Shown piece after piece: positions 9,641 to 18,879 of a stretch of 19,037 bases of DNA. This DNA comes from Poronia punctata. Lineage: Eukaryota; Ascomycota; Sordariomycetes; Xylariales; Xylariaceae. A model generated the notes under the pieces. That model saw only the letters and a list, made by a program, of their open reading frames with translations. It ran no database searches and was not told the origin of the DNA. The stretch covers positions 1-19,037 of the forward strand of contig MU401882.1 of the NCBI GenBank assembly GCA_022579005.1, in the 5' to 3' direction. Both the position numbers and the translations under genes were made by a program. Each line of letters starts with the position of its first letter. Within the stretch, counting starts at the first letter, position 1.

Positions 9641-10883
9641 TGTTTTTCTTTTTAAACTTAAAAGTATATAAATTTAGCTACTAATAAAAGTACTGCTTTT
9701 TTATAGGTAAAGAGTTTAAGATATTTGCTAAAGCTTTCTTTTTAGTTAGGTATAAGTATGTTTTGCTTTAAGGCTAGGTTTATTGCTAACTATATAGCTA
9801 TAACCACTTTTATTTAGTTAAAATCGTTGCTTGCTAATAAGTAACTTGCTTTAGCGTATTTAAGCTTTTTTTAAAAGTATTTTTTTAATATGTCTTTATT
9901 ATATGCAATATTTTTAAGTTTAAGCTATAAAAAGTTGCTTTTTTTAGTAGCAATGCTTAGAGCTATAGTAAAACGTTAGCTAAGTTAGTTTATTATTTTT
10001 TAAATACCCTTGTTTTAAAAGCGTTTTTTTTTTTAATAGTAAGGACTAAATTTTACTAATAGGCCGCAGCTTTGCTTAACAAAGTAGGCTATAGCTATAC
10101 TAACTAGCTTTTATAAGTGCTACCTTTAGCACCTTTTAACATAGCATTAACTTTGTTAATAAAAGCCTATATGTTTATATAAATAGTTTTAAATCTTTTG
10201 TTTACTTAACTAAAGTTTTTTAAATTTTTAAAGTTAAATATAAAGGTGCTAACATTTTCTTTTTTAATTTTTATTTTTTAATTACTAAAGTTATTGCTAA
10301 ATAGCAATATTAAGTTATAGTATAAATATTTGTTACTTTTAAGTAGTCTTTATAAACTTAATAGTTTTTGTAAACTTATAGGTCTTAGTAGTCCTTATAA
10401 GGGGCTATTATTATTGCTATTGCCTAGGTCTTCTTTAAAGTTTTCTTTAAAAGCTTTTGCTTGCTATTTAGTTTGTTATAGTTTTTGTTTAGGTTTTAAC
10501 TATACGTATAACGTAAGGAATTAGGTTTTTCTTAAATAGTTAAAATAGCTTTTTAAAGTATTTATTATTACTGGTTTAGTTAAAGGTTAGACTAAAAATT
10601 ATTAGGCTAAAGGCTTTGCAAATTAAACTTAAAGTTAGTTATTTTTAAAAGGTATATAATTAGTTAATTAAAAGTTAACTTATAATAAAGTATTGCTATT
10701 TTTATAAAAGTTATTAGCTTAGCTTAAGCTTAAAAAAAGGCTTTTAAGGTTTAAAAATTTTTTATATAATATATTTATTTTAAATATATAAAGTTTAAAT
10801 GCTTGCTAAGTAAGTTATAGGTGCGCTATTTTTATTTTTAGCTTCTATGCTAGTTATATTACTTAAATTTATTTTTAAATTAT
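9641..10883 (-). pseudogene. Element A gag, central part (degenerate)
   Basis: This is a - strand gag body placed by position between the leader and the CCHC-like tail. Its portion 9641-10092 is matched by element C (1-264 and from 15030), and the point where B cut C corresponds to 9829-9833 here. No capsid motif could be recognised by eye. A + strand frame open over 10330-10524 is a Leu/Ser-rich antisense shadow of this region. Residual G+C is higher than in the matching part of C. Confidence 0.65.
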
Positions 10884-11024
10884 AAAGCACGCTTGCTTTT
10901 ATATAAGGTACGCTAAATTAGGTTGTGTTAAATTTTATATAAAGTGCGCTTGCTTTTATATAAAGTGCGCTTGCTTTTGTACAAGGTGCGCTTACTTTTA
11001 TGCAAAGTATGCTTGCTTTTAACT
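10884..11024 (-). repeat. 21-bp tandem repeat within element A gag
   Basis: The + strand unit is AAAGTGCGCTTGCTTTTATAT. Units lie at 10884-10904, a degenerate 36-bp version at 10905-10940, then 10941-10961, 10962-10982, 10983-11003 and 11004-11024. Each is a multiple of three, so on the - strand they encode heptapeptide repeats. One frame gives KQAHF-type units with TAA where CAA probably stood, and the other two frames are open with YKSKRTL or ALYIKAS units. The true frame is not settled. It is not covered by the visible part of element C. Confidence 0.85.
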
Positions 11025-12102
11025 TATTAAATGCGCTTATATTAAAGTTAATAGTTATAATGTTGCTAGCTTGCTTTAAGCAGTTTAAATAAATAGGTTT
11101 ATTTTACTTATTATAAACTTTATATTAGATTTTATATTTATTTAAAAATTATTTACTTTTTTAATTTAATTTACTAAGTACTTAATAGTTTAATTAGTTT
11201 GCTTTTAAAACTGCTTTTAATTAAATACGTTTTGTTTTAAAGCTTGCTATGTTGCTTTATTGTTTTCTTATTTTTTAATATTTTTTACGCTTATAGTATA
11301 TAAATTGTTTTGCAAGTTTTGTTAAAGTCTAAGTAGCACTTAAAAATTAAGTAGATTGCAACAATTTAGTAAGGTTAATATATTAACAGCATAGATTGTC
11401 TAGAACTTATAACTTAATTTGTTAACATTGCTTATAATAAGGTTGCTATTAGCTTTGCTGCTATTATTACTTATTTTATTTATTTAGCTTGCCTGTCTAG
11501 CTTTTAGCTTAACTAAAAAGTAATGCAAAAAATAAATGTATACAATAAATAAAAAGTAAAAAAAAACGTTTAATATAAATTTAAAAAAATAAGTATTTTA
11601 CGTAATGCTTTTGCACTTTATAAGTTTAAAAAAACAAGCAGTTTGCAACGTATAGGGTATAGCTAGGCGTTTTAATAAATTAAGCCTTAATAAAAGTAAC
11701 TATAAACGTTAGCGCTACAAAAGATTGCTTTATTTACAACCTAGATGCGGTAGTATAAAGATAGCCTTAGCTATTTAAAAAAAATTGTATAATTTTTACT
11801 TATTTACAAGGTTTTCGCTTAATATAAAAAAGCTTTTATAAAAGTATAATTAACTTGTTATTAATTAAAAAGATTTAAAAAAATAACTTTAACTGGTTTT
11901 CTAATTAAATAGCTTTATAAAGAGTTTAAAAAAACTACTTTTACAATTTTGCTTAGAGGGGCTTTACGCCTTTAGAAAGGTGCAAATCAAGCTTTAAGGT
12001 TTAAAAAAACAATAAACTTCTTAATTTATACCTATTTGCCGCCGCAAAAAAATAGAAAATAATTAAAATTAATTATATTAATTATATACTTACTGCACTA
12101 TT
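11025..12102 (-). other. Element A 5' leader and gag start
   Basis: This lies between the tandem repeat and the 5' LTR, reading on the - strand. The part from about 11930 to 12060 is less AT-rich than the body, with GGGGC and CCGCCGC remnants. No start codon, primer binding site or gag motif can be assigned. The bases just inside the LTR on the - strand (ATAGTGCAGTAAG) do not begin with the usual TGG of a tRNA-primed site. About 1 kb is therefore known only by position. Confidence 0.5.
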
Positions 12103-12301
12103 TAATAAAAGGAACCATAAGGTAGTATAGTAAATTTTATAAATTAATAATATAAAAAAAAAGGAATTTAGCAAGGTTAGGTTAATTAGTTATTACTAAC
12201 TAATTAACCTTAGTACGCTAGTTCTTATTTAATCTAGCTATCTAATCTAAGGCTACAGGACTTCATCCTTATAATAAGTCCCTCTATAATACGTTGTATT
12301 A
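12103..12301 (-). repeat. Element A LTR, right copy (5' LTR of the element)
   Basis: This is the 199-bp partner of 4334-4532. It keeps many C residues on the + strand (for example CATCC and TCCCTC, about 12250-12285) that are T in the left copy. In exchange it has A for G at 13 positions, including TAATAAAAGG for TGGTAAAGGG at its start. It is followed by ATTAG. It carries the same 30-bp palindrome at 12180-12209. Confidence 0.97.
12180..12209. repeat. Perfect inverted repeat inside element A LTR (right copy)
   Basis: It is base-for-base identical to 4411-4440: 13-base arms with a TTAC loop. It lies in the 50-bp block without differences between the two LTRs. Confidence 0.85.
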
Positions 12302-12306
12302 ATTAG
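12302..12306. repeat. Target site duplication of element A, right copy (ATTAG)
   Basis: It matches 4329-4333 exactly and directly follows the LTR. Confidence 0.95.
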
Positions 12307-14778
12307 GTAGTAAGTTTTTAAAGAAAATAAGTTTGTGTTGCTAACAATTTAGCAGTATTTTATGTTGTTTAAACTATAATTTTCTTAGTATTATAGCGTA
12401 TTGTATTTTTAATATAATAAGTAAAATAGTTTTAAAAGTTTATTTTTTTATGCATATTATAACTAGTATAATTTTATATATTTTTTAACTAATTTTGCTA
12501 TTAAATCTTGTTGTAGTGCAATAGTTAAAGTTTATAAAAATAGTAGGTTTTAAAGCTGTTTTTATTTATTTAGCTAATTTTATATTTATTACTGTATATA
12601 TGTTAGCTTTTATATTATTAAAAACATTGTTAGTTTATAAAAAAGTTTTATTATTAAATAAAGTATAGTTAAATATAAAAGGTTTTTTTTTTATATACTT
12701 ATTTATAATGTTTAGTTTTTTATAGTTAATAGTTATTAGTAACACTTTTTTTAAATAAAAGTTTATTTAACTTAAAGTTACTTTTTTAATAGTAGCTTAT
12801 TTTTTATTTTTAGTTATAAGTTTTTAATTTTATATTTATATGCTATTATAATAGCTTAGATTTGTGCTTAGTAGTTAAAGTTATTTTTTTTTTATAAGCA
12901 ATTATAAAATATATATTTTTAACTTTTATAATTAAAGTATTAACTTTTAATAATAAAAGTTTTTATTTTTTTAGCAAATAACTTAAGTTGCTGTTTAATT
13001 AAGTATTAGTTATTACTAGTTTAGTTTTTATTATGTTAACTAAAAGCAGTGCTATTATTTATTAACTAGGTTGCCTTTATATTGTTTGCTTAAGTAAGCT
13101 ATGCTAGTTTATTTATATTGTTGCTAATATAGCTATTGTTTATACTAAAGGGCTTTTAATTTAGCTTATGCCTGTTTTTTTATTAAAACGTATATACTAC
13201 TTAGGTATAGTATTAAATAAAAGCATTAAAGTTTATATTTATATTTAAGTACTATAAAATAGTTTTTTTGCGCAGCTAAGCAGTAAGTTTGTTATAAAAT
13301 TTTTTTTTTTACTTAGTGCAAAAAATTTAGCGTTTATTAGCAAGGCGTACAAAACTGTTTTTAAAAGTTTAATAATTAGCAAAACTTTTTATTTTTAACT
13401 TTTAATACTTTGTTTTAACGTTTTATTTTTAATTAACGTTTTTATACTTACTTTTTAAATAGTTAAAAAGTTTAGCAAAAGTATTTATTATATTTAAGTA
13501 ATTATTTTATAAGTAAAGCTGTAAGTTTTTAGCTACTGTTTTTTTTAAGTATACTTTAATATTTGCTAGTTAAGCTTTTTTGTTTACAAACTAGTTTTTG
13601 TTAGCTTTAAGGCAGTTTTTTATATATTTTAACTATATTTTAAAAGTTACTTTGTTTTTATTTTTATTATTATAAAACGTAAAAACTTTAATTTTAGCTA
13701 ACTTACAAAGTGCATTTAAAGTTAAAAACGCATTATTTTTAAATATTAAATAATTATAAGCTAAAAAGTTTATTACTTATTAGTTTACGTTAGCTATTTA
13801 AAACTTAAAGCGTTTAATTTTGCTATAAGTATTAAGTAGTTTTTATATTATGTGCTTAATTATTTTACTTATATTAAGTTTAAGTTTTAAAAGTAAAGCT
13901 TTTTTATTATGTTTTTAAGCATAGTTATTTACTTGCTGCTAAAGGTGTTATATTTTTTTTTTTAATGCTACAATTTTATAAATGCTTAGCTTGCTTAAGT
14001 AATAAGTTTAGCAAATTAAGTTTAATATAGTATTTTTGCTTATAAAAAAACGTATATAAAGCTTATTTGCTTATACTTAGTAGGCAAGCAGCATTAAAGT
14101 ACATATTTTAAATTTTTAAAACGCAATATTAAAGTAAATGTTTACTAGGTTTTTAAATGCTTTAATATTTATTATACTATTAAAATTAAGTATTGCTTTT
14201 TTTTTATTTTTTATTAATAAGATAAATAAAAATCCTAGTTTATTAGATTTTTTAATATATAACTTAACAAAAGCTTAAACTAAATTATAAGTTTTTTAAT
14301 AATGCTATATAGTTATAACTTTATAGCAAATATTTTTAAAAGTATTTAATATAATTTATTAATTAAAAATATAAGCTTGATTAATTAAGGTATTAAGCGT
14401 ATTTTTAGCGTTAGGTCCCCTATATTTTAAGGTTTTAGTATTTATATTTTAAAATAGCTATAAAATAAAGGTAGATTAGCAACGCGATTTAGTTTATAAA
14501 ATCTTATTTATTTTTAAAATAGTTTTAATAAAGTTATTATTTATATATAAGGTTTTAGCTAAAGCTTGTTGCTTTATAGCTGCGTGCATTTTAGTACGTT
14601 TTTTGTTTTTTTAAGCTATAATTTTAGTTAGTAGCTAAAATAGTTGTTATTTTAGCAGCTTTACTAGTGCTGCTAATTAATTAAATTGGTTTTTAGGTTA
14701 GATTTGCAAACTAAAAATTATATATACTATATATAACAATCCTAGGTTTAATTTTAAATAATTTAACAACTTTAGAAT
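12307..14778 (-). pseudogene. Element B gag half and upstream pol (degenerate)
   Basis: This is the 5' portion of element B, reading on the - strand from its 5' LTR at 14778 down to the A insertion. By position it holds the leader, gag and probably the start of pol, including the protease. At 2472 bp it is the right size for these. Every frame is broken. I searched by eye for a CCHC knuckle (a weak candidate near 13240-13325, with a surviving Cys and a Tyr at the His position) and a D-S/T-G protease site, and found neither convincingly. The function is inferred from layout only. Confidence 0.65.
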
Positions 14779-15024
14779 TGTTGTAAATAAGTTATAAAGA
14801 AGCAAGGCTTTAAAAGGTAACTTAATCTTATTGCTAAAAATTCTAAAGTAAAGAAAAAAAGAAAAAAAAGCCTTTAAAATTTTATTAAATGTGCAGGCCT
14901 ATATATATACAAAATAGTAAGGCTGCAACTACCTATAAGTGCAGGCCCTAGTATCTACTGTTTAAAGGAGGTAATAGCTATAAGCCACCTAATTGGCTGT
15001 ACTGCTATTAACCAATCCATAACT
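14779..15024 (-). repeat. Element B LTR, right copy (5' LTR of the element)
   Basis: This is the 246-bp partner of 265-509 and the better preserved copy, keeping TGTTG at its outer end and many C and G residues (14895-15020). It has lost G at 7 and C at 3 positions relative to the left copy. It ends ...CCATAACT followed by CAAGT. It is one of the least AT-rich spots of the window. Confidence 0.95.
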
Positions 15025-15029
15025 CAAGT
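15025..15029. repeat. Target site duplication of element B, right copy (CAAGT)
   Basis: It matches 260-264. After it, sequence homologous to element A (reverse complement, from about 9828 downward) resumes without a gap. Confidence 0.93.
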
Positions 15030-15540
15030 AACAACTTTAATTAAATAAAAGTAATTATTATAGCATAGTTAGCTATAAACTTTTTTTTTAAAGCAAAACG
15101 TGCTTATACTAAATTAAAAAAAAAGCTTTAGCAAATATTTAAAGCTTTTATTATATAAAAAAGCTATACTTTTATTAGCAGCTAAGTTAACATATTTGCA
15201 AATTTAAAAAAAAAATAAAAAAAGTAAATAAATAACTTTTTTAAAAACTAATTAAATAATAATAAAAGTAATAAAAAAAAAAAAAGTGCTAGCAAAAAAA
15301 TAAACGCAATAAAAGTTATAATTATAATAGCTATAATTATAGCTACTATAAAAACAACTATACTAAAAACAAATACTAATTTAAAAATTAAAAAAAAAAA
15401 TAAAAATAAGTTTTAAAATAAAAATAAACCTTAAAATAAAAATAAATTTAAAAATAAAAATAAAAAAAAGGATTATTTAAATTTAGCAAAAAAAAAATAA
15501 CTTTAAAAACTTTAAATTAAAAAACAAAAACTTATTAAAC
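15030..15540 (+). pseudogene. Element C gag C-terminal part (relic)
   Basis: This matches A 9828 to about 9300 on the opposite strand. It holds the Asn/Lys-rich stretch with AAATAAAAATA-type runs (15371-15480), which ends in a lysine-rich tail. The CCHC-like segment of A corresponds to about 15310-15370 here, and no Cys of a knuckle survives. Confidence 0.65.
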
Positions 15541-15979
15541 TTATTTAATAATAGTAATTTTAGTTTAAAATTAAACTAAGCATTTATAATTATAAATTAT
15601 AACTTTAAGTGTAAGCATTATAGCAACTTTTTTAGCAATTAAAAAAAAAACAAAAATATTATAAAAAATGCTTAAAGTAACTAATTAAATTATAAAATAT
15701 ACTTAAATTAAAGTTACTAAAAAGTACTTATATAAAATATAACAAATTTTTTAAATTATAAAATTAGCTATTTAAGCACTTAAATAAATATTAAAAAAAG
15801 TTGTTAATATTTAATAAAAAAGCCTACTTAGTTAAACTTGTAAACTTAAAGCACTTAAAACCTAATATATATATATTTACTTTTTTAAAAATTTAAACAA
15901 AAAAACTTATTAGTTAATTTTAGTACTTTTATTTATATATTTTAATTTGCTTATACTTTAATATACTTAAAACTACTAT

Positions 15980-16130
15980 TTATTTTAATATAAGCATAAG
16001 CTAAAATATTATTACTTAAAACTTACTAAAAACAATTAAATACTTTATTAAAAAATAGTTAAGCAAAGTTTAAAGTATTAGCAAAAGTTATATTAAGTAT
16101 ACTAAATAAGCTATTTTATAAATATATATA
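15980..16130 (+). pseudogene. Element C possible protease active site (relic)
   Basis: The frame reads KNS*AKFKVLA with Asn-Ser at 16054-16059, the same pattern as in A near 8790. Both copies have Asn where catalytic Asp would be and a stop where Gly is expected, so the identification is tentative. Position, about 1.2 kb before the RT fingers motif, matches A. Confidence 0.4.
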
Positions 16131-17229
16131 ATAAAATTAAATAATACTAAAAAAATAAATAAGTTAAATTTATAATATTAGTATAAGTTATTAAAAATAT
16201 TATAAAACTTTATATATTATTAAAAATAAATTTTAGTAATACTTATAAAGCTAAAATTAATTTTAAAACTTAATTAATTAGCTTTAATATTATAAAAAAA
16301 TTTAAAACTTTTTTTAAAATTTAACTATACTTATATTTTTATATTTAAAAGGTAACTTTAGCTTAAAAAGTAATTTTAAGCTTTAAAAAAACTTTATTAA
16401 TACTTACTTTATATAAGTTATTACTTTTAAATAAACATTTTATTTTTAATTTTAGCTATAAAAACGCAGTTTTTTTATTTATAAAATTAATAACTTTAAA
16501 TATTATTATTATAGCTAACTTTTTATTTAAACTAAAAAAAGTTAAATAAAGCACTTAAGTAAGCACTATTAATAAATAAATAAAAATTAAAGTATAAAAG
16601 GCTACTTAAAAAAGTTGTTTAAAAGTAATAGCTATAGCTATAGTTTTATTATAAATATTATTTTTTATAAAAGCTTTTAATAAAATAAAAGTTATAAGCA
16701 AAGTATTAATTAAGTGCTTTATTAGTATAAGTATTTTTAACTAACTATTATATATAGCACTAGCTACTAAAAAATACTTTATTTTAAGTAAAAAGCTATA
16801 AAATATTATAACTTAATTAAAAGTTATAAAAGTATTTAATATTTAAACTTTTAAAAATAAAAAAAACTAAACTAAAAAAAGCAATAAAAATAAAAAAATA
16901 GCTAATAAATATTTTAAAGTAACTAAATTCTTTTTAACTATAAAAATTTAAAAGCTTTTTAAAAAAAAAAGATTACTAAACTAAATAGCTAATTTATTTA
17001 TGCTAAAACTAACGCTATAATAAGTAAAATTTTTTAAATTTTAAAAGACTTTTTAAAAATCTAAACTAATTAAAGCATTATAAACATTTTAAAAAATAAC
17101 TAAATAAAAATACTATTAGTAAATAATTAGTAATAAATAAAATTAAATAGCTAACTTTATTTTTTTAGTATAAAAAATAAAATAATAGTTAATAAAATAT
17201 TTAATAAGCTTTATAAACAAAGTAAAATA

Positions 17230-17650
17230 AAATAAGTTAATAAACTAAGCTTTTTTGCTTATTTAATATTTATAGCATATTATTAAGTAAAAAAAAAAGT
17301 TTAAACTAAACTTATAATAAACTTATAAGCTTTTAATAAAATAGTAGTTTTTAATAACTATTTACTACTATTTTAATTTAAAATAATTAAATTAGTATAT
17401 AAAAAAAAATACGTTACTATAGTAAACGCTATAGCTTTTTTTTATTAATTTAAAGTATATTTAAACTATAAAAATAAATTTACTATAGTAAGCTTTTAAA
17501 GTTTAAAACGCTTAATTATTATACTTATAAGCTTTTATAATTTACTTATATATGTTTAAAAGTTTATAAATAAAACGTTAAAACTATATTGCTTATTTTA
17601 CTAAGCTTTTATTAACAATATTATAATATTTTTAAACAATAAAGCTAGTT
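17230..17650 (+). pseudogene. Element C reverse transcriptase (relic, catalytic Asp pair lost)
   Basis: The frame reads LIINL*AFNKIVVFNNYLLL (17311-17370), the fingers motif, and AFINNIIIFLNNKASY (from about 17605), the catalytic box. The ATT AAC AAT ATT codons (17611-17622) give I-N-N-I in place of I-D-D-I. This matches A 7562-7501 and 7272-7246 at the same spacing. Numerous stops lie between. Confidence 0.9.
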
Positions 17651-18049
17651 ACTTAAAACACTTTTATAAAGTATTTAACTTTTTTAAATAAAAACATATT
17701 TTAATATTTTTTAAAAAATTGTTTTTAAAATACTTTTTAGTTAAATTGCTAAGCTTTTATATTAATTTTTTTAAAATAGCAATAATTAAACATTAGTTAG
17801 TAGCTTTTTAAAACCTAGCTTTTTTAAATAACTTAAAAGCTTTAAAATAATACTTTAAAAATAGCTACTTTTTTTAAATACTACTACTATACTATACTTA
17901 ATATATAAAACTTTTATAAAAGTAAAAAACGGCTTTATTAAATAAAAGCTATAAAAAAAAAAGTTATAAATAATAACTTAAAAAAGCAGCAAGCTTATAT
18001 TTAATTAATTTATTTTAAGCTAATAAAAGTTAAAATAAAGTTTTTTTAA

Positions 18050-18500
18050 GCAATATAAGATTTAATATATAAGCATACTATTTTTAAGTACTATAATTTA
18101 GCTAAAACACTTTTTATATAAGTTAACGCCTTATTAAAAAAAAGCTTTAAAATTATATTATTTTATACTAAAAAAAAGTATAAATAGCAGCTTAAAGCAA
18201 CTATTTTAAATATTTAAATAAAACTTATAATATTTTTAAGCTGTTTGCTTTTATAGCTAAAATTAAAATATAAACTTTTAAAAATAAAAATAGCCTATGT
18301 TATCTAAGCTTATAAATAGCTAAAAACTATAATTAAAGCATTAAATAACCTTATAATAGTACTTATAAACTACTTTGCTACTAAAAGCATTTTTAACTAA
18401 ACTAGTTTTAATATAGCTTTAATAAATTAAGTAAATAAAAAACTAGTTAACGTTTTAATTTATTTATTATAATATAAACTACAAACTTACTATATACTAA
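18050..18500 (+). pseudogene. Element C RNase H domain (relic)
   Basis: Bases 18110-18200 align with the A segment that reads LVYISKRFAKTKI on the - strand (6660-6780), the conserved RNase H motif with Glu turned to Lys. In C, more codons are lost and the frame is hardly readable, so the call leans on collinearity with A. Confidence 0.6.
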
Positions 18501-18879
18501 AATAGCTTAATTTTATATTTAATGCCTTAAGCCGTTTTTAAAACGTTATTAATAAAATAAATAAAAATAAAAAAGTAGTTTAATTAAATAAAAAGCTAAC
18601 TTTTAATTAAGTATAGTTAATTATAAAAACTACTACTATAATAAACTTAAAAATAAAAAAAAAGTTTAAAAAAAAATATAAAAAAAACTTAAAATATAGC
18701 TAGATTTTTTAATAAGTTTAAAAAAATAATAATAAAAACATTATTAACTTTTTTAAGCTAAGCTACTTTTTTATAATTATTAATAAGTTAATATATAATA
18801 TTAACTAAAAAAATAATTAGTAGCTATATATTTTAAAAAACTTTATTAATATGTTTATAGCTACTGCTTATAATAATAA

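Larger units (their letters stand above)
4334..12301 (-). mobile_element. Element A: Ty3/gypsy chromovirus-type LTR retrotransposon, complete but hypermutated
   Basis: The span is 7968 bp between two 199-bp LTRs with a 5-bp target duplication. On the - strand, the order is leader and gag, CCHC-like segment, possible protease site, RT, RNase H, integrase, chromodomain. That is the layout of chromoviruses, a branch of Ty3/gypsy in which integrase ends in a chromodomain. It sits in element B and is the youngest insertion of the three. It is the same family as element C, which is collinear with its 5841-10092 part on the opposite strand. No frame is intact, so it cannot move by itself. I found no convincing primer binding site or polypurine tract next to the LTRs. 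Confidence 0.96.
265..15024 (-). mobile_element. Element B: Ty3/gypsy LTR retrotransposon, full span, itself split by element A
   Basis: It is bounded by a direct repeat of 245 and 246 bp (265-509 and 14779-15024) and by the 5-bp duplication CAAGT. Without element A (4334-12301 plus one ATTAG copy) it is 6787 bp, a normal size for a Ty3/gypsy element. Its proteins read on the - strand: the gag half lies at 12307-14778, then RT, RNase H and integrase run from about 3720 down to about 1640, which is the gypsy order. All reading frames are broken by TAA/TAG, and the RT catalytic pair is Asn-Asn. It inserted into the gag region of element C, so it is younger than C and older than A. It is non-autonomous and presumably silent. 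Confidence 0.95.

Noticed and set aside
10330..10524. 64-codon open frame on the + strand, Leu/Ser-rich and membrane-like
   Set aside because: It is antisense to gag of element A. The hydrophobic look follows from T-rich sequence, and there is no supporting context.
10884..11024. CRISPR array
   Set aside because: The 21-bp units are contiguous without spacers and lie inside a retrotransposon.
13240..13325. CCHC zinc knuckle in gag of element B
   Set aside because: One Cys and a possible Tyr for His fit, but the other positions do not follow from C-to-T or G-to-A change, so it stays unassigned.
265..15024. Dating the insertions from LTR divergence (about 14% for both pairs)
   Set aside because: All differences are transitions from directed mutation, so a molecular clock does not apply.
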